In this document: one piece after another, positions 46,218 to 57,203 of the stretch
Numbering within the stretch: position 1 is the stretch's first letter
Layout: each line of letters starts with the position of its first letter
DNA from: Apostichopus japonicus
Lineage: Eukaryota > Echinodermata > Holothuroidea > Aspidochirotida > Stichopodidae
Assembly: GCF_037975245.1 (NCBI RefSeq)
Contig: NC_092572.1
Span: forward strand, 33,143,989-33,207,988
DNA length: 64,000 nt
Direction of reading: 5' to 3'
The notes under the pieces: generated by a model
Seen by the model: the letters and a program-made list of their open reading frames with translations, nothing else
What the model was told of the DNA's origin: nothing
Database searches by the model: none
Program-made: the position numbers and the translations under genes

Positions 46218-46585
46218 AATGTAAGTGGGCCTGACGTTTCGATCTTAGCAGGCTCTGCTCCACCCCCCCCCCCCTTTACCCGTCTTCTCGTAGCTCTCTT
46301 CCAATTTTTCCTCTACATTTTTCTGTCTTTGTCCTTCTCTTTTTTAGAGATACTTTGTCCCTCTACAGTTTGCCTCCTATATATACCTCCCCTCTTCCAC
46401 CGGCATGTTGGTTTCTTCTCTCCATCCATTGTCTACTAATCCTCTTAAATCTGTCTTTTTGTGTTCACCCTGCTTATTAACCTGCCTGTATTATGTGCGT
46501 GTATTTGCCCATTCTGTTACCGTTACTTGTCATTCAGCCTCTGAAGAAGTTCTTGCTAGGATCGAAACGTCAGGCCCACTTATTT
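46218..46585. mobile_element. Inverted-repeat element with a hammerhead-like motif
   Basis: The left end reads AAGTGGGCCTGACGTTTC followed by GATCTTAGCA (46223-46250). The right end, TGCTAGGATCGAAACGTC followed by AGGCCCACTT (46554-46581), is its complement with one mismatch. The interior is pyrimidine-rich with a poly-C run at 46262-46274. ORFs here have no known domain. Such CTGAAGAAG..GAAACGTC ends resemble hammerhead-ribozyme-bearing repeats described for Penelope-like and related retroelements; this link is an inference. A related but incomplete end lies at 62594-62640. Confidence 0.7.
46537..46575 (+). ncRNA. Possible type I hammerhead ribozyme core, degenerate
   Basis: CTGAAGA (46541-46547) fits the conserved CUGANGA box, GAAAC (46564-46568) fits the GAAA box, and GTC (46569-46571) fits the cleavage triplet. 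Stem I pairs perfectly as GCCT (46537-46540) with AGGC (46572-46575). Stem III is only AC/GU with no loop, so a monomer could not fold; short stem III forms are known to need dimers. Stem II is weak here, with an A.C mismatch at its base and G-U pairs. Activity of this copy is doubtful. Confidence 0.35.
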
Positions 46586-47394
46586 GTACCCATTTTCTTA
46601 CACAGGCTCAGTTGATATCACTTTTGTAGTATTTTACGTTACGAATTAATCAGGTTACACATCCGGAGTCTATGAATGCTAAGTTCCTCAATGCCGCCCT
46701 TATTTCCTTTCGGTGGACACATTTAATCCTATAGTTTTGATTTTGTTTGGCCATTTTGTTTGGACATCTTGCTCGGATATTTGAACTACTGTACAGAATC
46801 ATATTCGACTTATTTGTCAGATCACATGGAGATTACGATGTTTCCATGATAAATATTACAGCAAACGAGATTTAAAATTCACCATACCATATACTCTAGT
46901 CTTGTCGTAGACATTAGAACTACACTTCTTGTGTCACCTTCCTTGTGATAAGAACATTCACTTGTATCACATGACCATTTTCATCCGCCTCCTAAGATTC
47001 TGGAAATCTGGATAAATTGGACATGCGCATACTATCCGTGGAAAGAGCGGCAGTACGTGTTACTAGACGGGCGCGATTCCCGGCTTATCGTCCGCCTAGT
47101 CCGGCTGTTAAGTGTTGCTCTGGAATAGCCTCTTGGGCGTTGTTTGGCTTGTAGGAAAGGACAGAGGGCGGCCTGAAACTCTCGGCGGAACTTAGCTGTT
47201 GGAAACAAAATGGTATATTCGATATATGCTTCGAATTAATATGTTTCAGATCAAGACCGCATTCATCTGCATTTACAGGTTAAGGCCGTGAATACCAGAT
47301 TTTGTACAACGTAAACGAAGTGCTTTCGATTTTCACTGGAATGCGCCCTAATTCCAATTAAAGACATTGTCTAAAGATCTTCATACAATGGATT
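46586..47394. other. Spacer with a GC-richer patch
   Basis: Mostly AT-rich. The stretch 47035-47205 is richer in CG words (for example GACGGGCGCGATTCCCGGC, GGGCGGCCTGAAACTCTCGG), which could mark a promoter or an old repeat. There is no ORF or splice pattern clear enough to call an exon. Confidence 0.35.
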
Positions 47395-47676
47395 TTGCAT
47401 AATCATTTTAGTGTAGACTTCAACTGTGTCATCATTTCACCAGATGGGACAGTTTTGTTCTATACTGTACTGTCTTGTCCCGCTTCAAAGCTCTCATACT
47501 ATAACGGTATGAGCAGTATGAATATCATGTGTCTATCAGGTAAAGGCTATGAACTGTTGTACTGCCAATACGAGTGCTCTGATACGAAAGGACAGTTTAG
47601 AGAGGTATTATCATTAGGGAACTGTCACAACTGGTTGAATTATTATTCGACGGTTATGTGTTTTCAACTATTATGA
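47395..47676 (+). CDS. Unrecognised ORF fragment with a partial duplicate at 50.9 kb
   Basis: A 93-codon open frame of unknown function. It is rich in cysteine and tyrosine in its second half (MCLSGKGYELLYCQYECSD, then LGNCHNW). It has no clear signal peptide or known domain. The stretch 47510-47725 recurs at about 50943-51160 as a diverged, stop-containing copy in which TATGAACATCCGG, TATCAG, TACTGCC.GTACGAGTGCT and TTAGG.A.CTGTC words keep their order. The homology extends past the stop codon, so the duplicated unit is a DNA segment rather than just a reading frame. It may be an exon of an unknown gene or simply a repeat; coding status is doubtful. Confidence 0.2.
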   Translation: MHNHFSVDFNCVIISPDGTVLFYTVLSCPASKLSYYNGMSSMNIMCLSGKGYELLYCQYECSDTKGQFREVLSLGNCHNWLNYYSTVMCFQLL

Positions 47677-48170
47677 ATATCGAATTATTGCTGCATACTC
47701 TCACATAGCGTATACGTTACATGAAAGAATAAATTAAGTATATTTACAGGTTTACAATACACATGTGACGACGAAGGCTAGGACGCTACGTTTCTTACGG
47801 TGACGTAATGTACAATGCCATGGTGAGTCATGAGACGTGACGTCATACCGCGGCGTCACTTCATTCTTATGTAACTCCATACTATTTGTATTCTGTTAAC
47901 AAGTAATGTCATAAAAGCATGGCTACCACATTTATTATGTAACTAAGCGAACCACGAACTTTCGGGAATTGTTAAATTTGTGAAAGGTTACGTTATCATG
48001 TTCAATTCCAAAGTTCCCGCCTTTTGAAACAATTGAATAACTGATACTGATCATTCGTAGCTTTTAGGGTCGTACACATTGCAAGTTGGTTCGAAGGGTA
48101 TATGGAATTAGGAATATGTTCTTCATAAATCAGATTCTTATGTTGCTTTTAGATTGCTATTCACTGCATC

Positions 48171-48368
48171 ATGTGTGTTAGAAACCTATGCACATCAATT
48201 TCTTTTGTCGCATTTCTCGTACAACTGTGTGCGCGTCTCCCGAACACGCAAATCCCGTTCAATGGAAAACTGTACAGACATGAACTTTGGAGCGCTCGTG
48301 CGATGTCGTACATGACTGATATTATTAAATACATGGATTTCCTTGTACATCCAAATGTACACTACTGA
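48171..48368 (+). CDS. Possible small secreted peptide, 65 residues
   Basis: An ATG with A at -3 opens a 65-codon frame. The first 20 or so residues look like a signal peptide: MCVRN, then a hydrophobic run SISFVAFLVQLCA, with possible cleavage after CA. The remaining 42-43 residues contain no cysteine and include NGKLYRHELWSARAM and DIIKYMDFLVHP. A possible splice acceptor (TTATGTTGCTTTTAG) ends at 48152, 18 bases upstream of the ATG. There is no dibasic processing site, only single basic residues, so a neuropeptide precursor is not established. I do not recognise the family. The only other support is that the hydrophobic segment sits exactly at the start. Confidence 0.25.
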   Translation: MCVRNLCTSISFVAFLVQLCARLPNTQIPFNGKLYRHELWSARAMSYMTDIIKYMDFLVHPNVHY

Positions 48369-50940
48369 TTAGAGAAAGAAATAATTTAACAATTAAAGTT
48401 GTACATAGGGACCTGGATGGATTTCTAGGTCATGTGTTTTGTACAGTGTGTCATGCACTAGTTTGTCTGGTCTGCTCCTTTAATCCCCAGGTCCCTCGGA
48501 GTGCCCGTCGAGGGCTTCTTTGGAGTACTTTTTTACTTCTCAACTCTCTGGAAGGACTAGAGTTTTCTCACGCCAATTTCTAATGTATTGTATTGTTTTT
48601 ACACTCTGTTACAAGGTTACATTTATGTCCAAATTGGTCGAGTTTACAATGATGCGTTAAGTAATATTACTATCTTAGGACACTTGTATCTTGGCGTATC
48701 TTAGCAGCTCACGTTTCAGATAATAGCTCCGATTGGTTAGTTTAAGCAGTGAGGTCATCACCTTGCACGCACATGCTAGATATGCATTAGTTTACATTTG
48801 CTGCTGACCAATCACACCCTTCCTTGATGACGTAGTGAATATATTTGCTTAGCTTGTGCAGCACTGCCATATCTTTACTTATATTACTGTTACTGTTAGA
48901 TTGGTAATTGTGTACGTAACTAGGGAAGATGTAGTGGTTACTTGTTATCATATCTGTATGACTGTCGCCTGTTTGTCAGATAAAGGAGCTGTTGGACATT
49001 CCCGTGGGTGCTTTTGCCTGGTTTTTGCTGAAATCGCTCCACAATTCTTTAGTCTATAATAGTCTCCACAGCGCAGCCAAAGGTTAAAAGAGTTCAGGTG
49101 TATTATCTCAACTCATATATTTTGTCGGCTCAATTCTTACTTGAACTTGGCTCCTCGATGTTATGCTGGTGCTGTAGAAAACAAGCCCAGTATACTTTAC
49201 CAATAAACAGAACCGATTATTTCATAACCATCATGATATATTCTCTTAACGTGTTAGAAAGATTTTTTTAGAGTTCATTTGGGAAACCCCAAATCAACCG
49301 GGTCCATTTATCGATTTGGCTCATGACAAGAGCAAGTAGCCTTATTGATTGAATAACTCGATTCGTCACAGTTTGTCACACGGACAGATTTCACATTAGT
49401 ATTAATCACTTGTAAATGGACAAAAAACCCACTTCAACTTTAATGTTTCAAATGACCTATTCGAAGCCAAAATAAATGGCCATTGTTGTTATGGTACTTA
49501 AGTGTAGAGTAGCGCTGGAAAAGTATCCACAATAGATTGAAGTGTTTCTTGTTCAATATGAAAATAACAAAGGTGGCTCACTTGCGGCTCGCAAGGCACA
49601 TATGCGCGCCTCGTGCAAATTATCTGCGGCACACGAAAGTGGTTTAGATACCCTTGGTACCCCTTTAATATCGGAGCAAAGTTACACTATAAAATAGTGA
49701 ATAGTTTAAATTTTGGGCATAGGACCTACTTGTGCTTGGATAGTTCACCATGATGGATTGCCAATACTATTGTAGATTTTTCTGATCTTCTTTCGTTGCT
49801 TTAATGTAGCATTTCCATATTTTTGTCATGTGAATGTGCATACAAAAAATGATACAGGAGATGGTTATAATTGTGGTACGACACTATACACCCTACAGTG
49901 TCGCGGCCAAACAATTCAGTGGGACTAATAAGATCGACTCATATAAGACCACTCTGACATTATGTATTTACGGTGCTTAGTTGCGTTCCCTCCGTTGCGT
50001 GGTGTATTCTTCATTACAGTATACACTCGTTTGCATAATACACATATTAACGTACATTTTCTCATCATTGTTGTCAGCTTACTGTCATAGACTGCAATGA
50101 ATAACTCTAACTAGTTGTATTTGGAAGTGGAAAATAATCTTTTTAATCGTGTCAAACTTCCAAATTTTTCAAATATTTTCCAAATTGGAATATAAAATGA
50201 AATCTACGTCTGAGACTATATACTGACCCTCACGGTTTCCTCAATAGATAAAGAAAGTTCAGCAACATTCTTGATTGCAGAAATCCGTTAAATCTGCTTG
50301 CAATGAAATTAATCATGACTAATATATACAGCTTACAAAGTATCAACTTGAATAAACAGTTATACATGTTGATTTTTATACAATAAATGGCGTTTTGCTT
50401 TCAAAGGTACAAGACCTTAGTATAATTATCTGTGTCCAACACACCCCCACCCAACCCACCCCTCCCTTGCCAAAAAGGAAAACATGAGTTCAGTAAAGGT
50501 CTCTTAAAAACCTGTTTTTCTTTCCAGGTAATCAACTTTAAAAATGTTAAATGTCTGGAATGCCCCTTCAAGACCAATTTGAAGATGACGTCATTGCCTC
50601 AGACCAGACAAAAATCGTCAATAGTAACAAACAAAGATGTATCCAATATATTGTAATAACTAAGCCAAGATAAGCTAAAGATTCATATAAGAATTAACAG
50701 AACGCCAATTAATGCTATCTAACTCAATTTGACCTTGTCAAATTTGTAATACATTTTGTTTAACGTATTATTAAACAAAAAATCCTTGTATTTTCGGCTT
50801 GACTTTTGTATTGCATCTGTGGAGTTGACCATTGGAAAGTGAACTAGACTTTATAGCCATATCCGTTGAAGAGCTTCTGATTTTAAAGCAAATACTGACA
50901 ATTTCTTTCTTCTGTACTGTGCTTTATAGAACTTACGAGA
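48369..50940. other. AT-rich region, no gene recognised
   Basis: About 2.6 kb. ORFs at 48856-49059 and 50432-50656 have no known domain. No tandem array, RNA gene or transposon terminus was recognised. Confidence 0.45.
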
Positions 50941-50942
50941 AG

Positions 50943-51160
50943 TATGAACATCCGGTTTCTATCAGATAGGAACTGTTCATACTGCCGGTACGAGTGCTTT
51001 GAAGCATAATTTGGAAACACAGTGTAGAGTGGTGTTAACATTAGGAAGTTGTCTCAAGTGGCTGTTTAATAGGTTTGTTGCTAACTAAATGATTAAATTA
51101 ATGGTCTTACTACATATAAGTATATTGATTATAGTGTACACATAACGTATTCAATGTTAC
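50943..51160 (+). pseudogene. Diverged copy of the 47.5-kb segment
   Basis: Reads in the same order as 47510-47725 (AGTATGAACATC, TATCAG, CATACTGCCGGTACGAGTGC, TTAACATTAGGAAGTTGTC), but the frame is broken by stops and small indels. A pyrimidine-rich stretch ending in TTTATAG precedes it at about 50910-50930 and resembles a splice acceptor. The two copies are 3.4 kb apart in the same orientation. Confidence 0.55.
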
Positions 51161-51945
51161 CTACCTAAGTAAGATTCAATGCGTGCATAAGGAAGTAACA
51201 CACGGCAAAAATGAGTACCAGTAATATCAACATCCGGGTTACTTTCCTCCTTGACTCTTTTTGGTTCTCTGTACTCGACTTTGTACTCTGACTTTTACTG
51301 TCAGAGTTGAACATTTTCGAGGGACGAATTGTCGATGGCTGTGAACGGGTTTCTTCGGTTGGTATGGCGGACCAGAGACGCGTGCATACCTGTGTAAGAA
51401 TGTTAAGAATATATTATTTGTGTTGATCCAAGAGGGGGCCCGAGTCTTAGTCCTCCTCCATTGAATATTCTGGTTTATTTATCAATATATATATATATAT
51501 ATATAAATCCGACCGTTAGGCAACACTTCATGTGAAAAAAATAGCACTTAGGGCACCATTTGACTTAGGGCAACATATATACTGTCGCCCTAAGTTCTGC
51601 CTTTTAAATTGGAACGATAGAGTTACATTCTGCAAATATTGTTGGAAGCGAGTCAAGAGGGGTTGAAAAATGTTCGTTTCTATTAAGATTTATAAAGATT
51701 AATTAAAAACTACGTAAATTAGAAAGCATTGAAGATGGGCATTCTGATATGGCTATATGTGCGTGTGTTAAAAACAGCACTTTCGGCAACATTTTGATTA
51801 TGGCCTTTAAAATGAAAATCGATACGTATATCTTTATTATAAAATCACCCTTTTAAACATATTACCCAAAGGAAGAATATAATAGCCTTTTTTAAGCAAT
51901 GAATCGCGAAAATGAAGATATATTGCCAATATTGCATTTCACGGT
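51161..51945. other. Spacer with an AT microsatellite
   Basis: Contains an (AT)n run at about 51487-51505. The words AAAATAGCACTTAGGGCA and TTAGGGCAACAT nearby form a short local repeat. No gene was recognised. Confidence 0.45.
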
Positions 51946-51949
51946 ATCT

Positions 51950-52115
51950 TATTTCACCGATGAGAAGCCTGCCCTCTATAACGTTACGCTTTCGCGCCGT
52001 TCGGCTATACGTACGTACGCGAACCTCGATCATGCTTAGATAGCGTATATGAGTAGATTAATTAAATCCATCCAAATGGAGATGTGCGAGTCACACGGCG
52101 CGGGAAGAACGGTAA
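51950..52115 (+). other. Possible promoter-proximal region and first coding exon
   Basis: A patch dense in CG words (CTTTCGCGCCGTTCGGC, ACGTACGTACGCGAA) lies at 51985-52025 in otherwise CpG-poor surroundings. It is followed at 52078 by an ATG opening MEMCESHGAGRT, which runs directly into the splice donor GTAAGT at 52114-52119 with the junction AACG/GTAAGTTAA. This combination is typical of a short first coding exon, but the bases just before the ATG are not a strong Kozak context and no downstream exon could be recognised. It may be coincidence. Confidence 0.25.
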
Positions 52116-52119
52116 GTTA

Positions 52120-55100
52120 ACCATTTATTTAGTTCATTTAATGGCATAAGCGGCCGTTTTTATTTTGGAAGCACCCTCCTTAGCTAGTATTTACAGCTAT
52201 GCTCCTACTTACGGTAGCTCTATAGGCTATGCATAACGTAGGCCTAGGCCTAGGTTAATAAGCCTTTTTGGTACTGCCATGTATTAGTGCTTTAGTAGTA
52301 CTAAGGCTATTCCAAACGTTTCGTCTCAGGGCCATTCAGAGCCTTTGAAGAGCTGTGTAGTTTTGAGGATGAATAGGTTTGTTCACACTATTTATTTCTT
52401 CTTTTTGCTGAGCACTGATATGAAAATTAATTTGGGCGAAGTGTGAGCTTCATTGATCATTATTTTACCGATTTTGGACTAGCCTATTCATATAGGCCTA
52501 GGGCCCGCTGCATTTTGTATGGTAAAAAATGTCATTTACTGCAACAATCCATTTATGTTAGGGTTTCTCTGAAAGTACTCATTCAGATCACTTGTTAACA
52601 ATACCAGTGATCGTATTATGTGGCAAATATCGCATGTAAGCTTGGTAAAATGGCATTATCACTGCCCTCTGGAGAAAATTATTATAATGCTCCAAGAAGT
52701 ACCACTCAAAAGAAAATGATCAAAGACAAAGAGTTCCATTGACATCACGATTTATTTTCTCTGTAAAACAAAAAGTTTGATAAAATGCTTCGTAAAATTA
52801 CTTCAAGATACTGATTACAACAATTCTTTAAATAATACCCATAACTATCATTGTGAGTGATTAATTTGGCTAACTTTCCCGAATGATATAACCCAAGAAA
52901 AACAATCCCAAAGTTGTAAAAGCTTGGATGGACACATGATGTGCATCTTTGGCAGTGACTGGTTAATATACCCAAATGCTGAACAGAAAGAACATCTACG
53001 AAATTTTATCACTGAAATAATATCATAAAATGAGAATGAGAACAACTCTTGATCCTAATTTTTAATTGTTTTTCCTTGTCTGAACCTTCCTTAAGCTACT
53101 GTAGACATCTGGTAAATGGACCAAACAATTTCTAAAGTATTTCTATAATTTTTAACTGTAGTACCCTACCCTAGTAGGGGAAAGTTGAAGGACAATAGTG
53201 CAAAGGAATAAATAACCTTGCAGGAGTTTCATAAGAACTTAAAGTGGGGGGGGGGGGGGGGCTGGGTGGTAGAATAACACTTCATGACATCCCTCTTGCC
53301 TTTAGAAGTTTTGAACAAACTTTAACTTGTGAAGTAGTGAAGTTGGTAAACTTTAAAAAGTTATATCAAACAAATTTCAATATAAAAGAATCTTACATCA
53401 TGAATATAAAAAGCACATGAAACAAGAATATAATAACAAGTGACACATTTTCCGTCAATAAGAGAGGTTTGAGGTCACTGAAAGGAAAAGGACTGTTCCA
53501 ACCCTTAAATGCACTTTACACTTAAACAATATAGCATATTTATGCATTCTACTTTCAAGACTTATTTTCTGTGAAACACACTAAAACAATGTCACCATTC
53601 TATATAGATAAGGCTACACATGAATTTACCAATGGTGGTCTCGGAATATAAGTCCTAGAAAAGTATCTGCAAAACTAGGTACAGTATTCTACCAAAGCAG
53701 ACATGCGAACCATTACCTTGAAATTCAAGATTACTTTGTCAGAAAGAACACTGATAACAGTACATATTCATTTGCTGTCTCTGTAAAGTGAGCATAACTG
53801 TACTTGACGCATTAAGTCTTTGCACATAATCGACAACACATAAATCATTAAATGCAAGTGTCATGGACCAATACAAAGGTTAAAGTAAAGCCATACATAT
53901 CAACCTGCAGAAACCCACATTTCTAATGTAGAGCAAACATTGTAGTTACCCTTTCCCCTTCCCACCTTACATAGTATATGGCATAGAACGACATGCAGTT
54001 GTTACTAACTGCACGAACCACATAAAACTATTCCAACTGTAAGTATCTATTCCAGTTCCTGTTACACTGTGCTGCACTGTACCACACAGTATACAGTGCC
54101 ATTCTTACACAGATTCACTTTTATCTAGTTGAGGATGGTTAATTTCCTGTGTGTATTAGGGTCATTCCCGTGTCTCATGCTCTTCTGCCCAGCACGAAGA
54201 ACATGTAGTGAGAGGAAACTCGTACACTAATTTACAATGCTCTTTTAGTCACTGATACTTTCACACAGAAGTAAAATAGTTGTGATCTAAGATATGGTTA
54301 TTAGGATTCCAAATTTATGTCTATCGAGAAACAGAACTAAAGAGTCATCTGCTAAACCTGTCGTATAAAAAGTATTATGTTTATGGTCATGCATGTTGAA
54401 ACAGGTGTTTACATTCCTGCATGTGAGTTGGTGCATTGGGAAATGTATAAATGTCTTGGTAAGCACTTCCCTCACTGCCATTGTTTAGAGTAGATGCACA
54501 TATTACCATGTCACAGATTTCATGAATTTACTGGAACTTTACTGACCAGAAGTCTTGGGATTGGTCCTTATGTCATGGCATTCATGGTATTGAATTGAAT
54601 GCATAGTGACGTGTAATTGGTATGCCCTGAGGCTCTTCTCTTTCTTGAATGTGTAATAAGCTGGTGACTGTCAACCAGTGTTCCAATTACGAATTAATTT
54701 GTACATGCACCTGTGCTGGTTAAAATAAAATTACATGCACAAACAAATCATTGCCTGCACTATAAGTGAAAAATACAAAAAGATTGTTTTCAAAGTTACT
54801 CCTGGGTTTTGTTTATGTAGGCCTATTCAGTGTATGATGATTAAAAGTCACTGTCAGGGTGACTCTCCCTTCAAAACAACATTTTTTTAAATTTATAACA
54901 GCAATTTTGTTTATCTTAAATATGTTATTTACTACCCTAAATTTATACTGGAATATTTTACTTGCATGCACATGTGAAAGTAAGCAACTGAAAGTTACAC
55001 ATGCAGTCAAAAAGTTACATGCATTGGTGCATATGAACATGCATTAATTCCAACACTGCTGTCAAGCCCTGGTTTTCACATGTCAACACTGGTTTGTGAG

Positions 55101-56918
55101 ATTTGCATGTAACTATCCAATCTTTTAGAGCAATCACATTTCACTAATATCCACTACAAATTTCGCTTTAATCGCCGAGTAAATTGTTGGCCCAATCCAA
55201 AAGCTGCAAATTTTATGCTACATCACACCAAAATAAATCTGCACATGACATGTTTTCAAAAGGTAAAATATAAACTGAACTATCAATACAAAACAGTTGA
55301 GTTATGCAAATACTCATCAGCACATCTCAAAAATAGTATTTCTTTCCTACAAGGTGAAACACATTTTCCAATGGTTGGTGCTATCAGGAAGAAAATGCCT
55401 AGCTACAATATCAAACTTCTATGTTTGCATCAAAGGCATACATGTAAATAACATTTTTCATATGCACATACAACATTTGGTAACTCATAGAAAATGACAG
55501 GCTAACCCTTTAAAATTACCCATATTCAACAAACAATGTCATATAAACTGTGTCTGTACACATAATACACATGACTTTATCCACTGAAGGTTTTGGCAAA
55601 ACATTTCTGAACAATCCATTACACAATAAATACGTTCTGCTTGTGAACGAATACTTCTGGCAGATATTGCACTAAAATATCATGAGATAAATAGTCATAT
55701 ATTATAAATTAATAAAGAATGGACACAAGGTGGTACTATATCTCTTCGAGAAAAAGTAATCAGATTTGTTCAACATGACACATTGTTAGCTATTGGCTGT
55801 CAAAGAAAACCTCTCTTGTACATCAGAGCAACTTTACCACCTCATAAATTAATACTGAGTAAAGCTAGCACCCTGAAAGTTGGTAAGTTTTAAGAACTTT
55901 CTACTTATAATTAAAGTAAAACACCGTCACAACTCTCACATGGTTATGTTGAAGAAGAAAAAAATGCCATCAAAACCCCTTCCTCATCATGCTCAATTGC
56001 AGCTTGAAATAGCAACATTAGACCTGCACAACTATCAAATAAATTACATTAAAAGAAATGTAAACATTAGCTTGTATTTTTTAGGACGAGACATAATAAT
56101 CTGTGGACGAATGAATACCCTGAAGCAGCAATTAACCACTAGAAATAGCACTGTTTTTAGCACAAAATGTATTTTGACACTTTTTAAATTGACCAAACCC
56201 TACAAAAGAATGCTTTTCTAGCCTTGAATTTTATTTTCCATTGAATGGCATATAGTCTATTGGCTTCTGTAATAGAAACTTTTGGGATGTTTAACTGCTG
56301 AGAAATTAGATCTCAAAATTCAACAAAATGCCTGGGACAAATTATTGCAGAATTTCAAAGTATGATAAATATAGGCCAGTAAAGTTGAGTAGAAAAAAAA
56401 AGGATCAATAGGGAAATCAGTCCAGTTGTGAAGCAATTCAACTAAAATTGTTAGAAGATGCTTATTTGTGAAGCACCATGCATAAACAATAAATTTGGAA
56501 ATTTTTAAAATGGGTTGAACTACAACATACTCCAAAAGATATGGAATGAACTGACAATGACATTACTAAAAAGTGGTAATCAGAGTTGTTTTGGCATTTG
56601 TGAACAGCTATTTTTGTTTTCAAAAAATCATACCTTCTTCTGAAAAGAACCGAAATTTCTTCCAATGATACAGATGATTGAATTTGTTAGAAAGCAAATC
56701 ACAATAATCAACCACAAAGTACAGGGTAAACAATTCCAATAAGAGGTTTTTATGCTGCAAATAGTCAACGCGGATGCTGTTCCAATTTCCCGTGATTTCA
56801 TTGGCTCATAGTCCACGTACCAACTGACTGCAGACATTCTTGCATCTTAAGCGCTCAGTGAACACAAAAGTATGCAACAAGCCTACTTGTAAGGTTCTAT
56901 AGGGAAGTTGGTAGTATA
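52120..56918. other. Long AT-rich, repeat-poor region; possible intron or 3' UTR
   Basis: About 4.8 kb with few CG words, few obvious repeats (one poly-G run at 53246-53261) and no ORF longer than 113 codons. A minus-strand AATAAA (complement of TTTATT at about 52751) would suit the 3' end of a minus-strand transcript, and plus-strand intron is the alternative. The minus-strand frame at 56628-56837 has a hydrophobic run LWLIIVICFLTNSIICII and is followed by AAGAAG/GTATGA, a possible donor; this is a weak exon candidate. No protein family could be recognised. Confidence 0.4.
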
Positions 56919-57040
56919 TAGTGTTCGACCGATAATCGGTTAGACAATCGGCATCGGGCCGATTATCAGACAATCGGTAAATAATCGGCATCGCAAAATC
57001 CATTGCGCTACCGATTAGTTGGAACCGATTATTACGTTCC
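56919..57040 (+). mobile_element. Orphan terminus of a hAT-like transposon
   Basis: TAGTGTTCGACCGATAATC at 56919-56937 resembles the start of hAT-family inverted repeats (compare TAGTGTTGCGCCGATA at 59678), and it is followed by repeated subterminal AATCGGCATCG, CCGATTA and ACAATCGG words up to 57040. No matching opposite end was recognised. The AGGTCA-rich element begins about 65 bp further right, so the rest of this transposon may have been displaced or lost. Confidence 0.55.
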
Positions 57041-57103
57041 ACATAAAGGATTGTATTTTCCGCGCTTTTGATACACCACAACCACACCGGGAGAAAAATT
57101 TTT

Positions 57104-57165
57104 GGTTCCTTGCTTTTAGCAAAGCAAGGAACCTATGCGTTCAACTTGGCGTGTGTGTGTATGTG

Positions 57166-57203
<38 letters not shown>

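Noticed and set aside
55880-56221. 113-codon plus-strand ORF as a gene
   Set aside because: The composition is AT-driven (Lys, Asn, His, Ile rich), with no domain, signal peptide or splice support. It was left as part of the unassigned 52-57 kb region.
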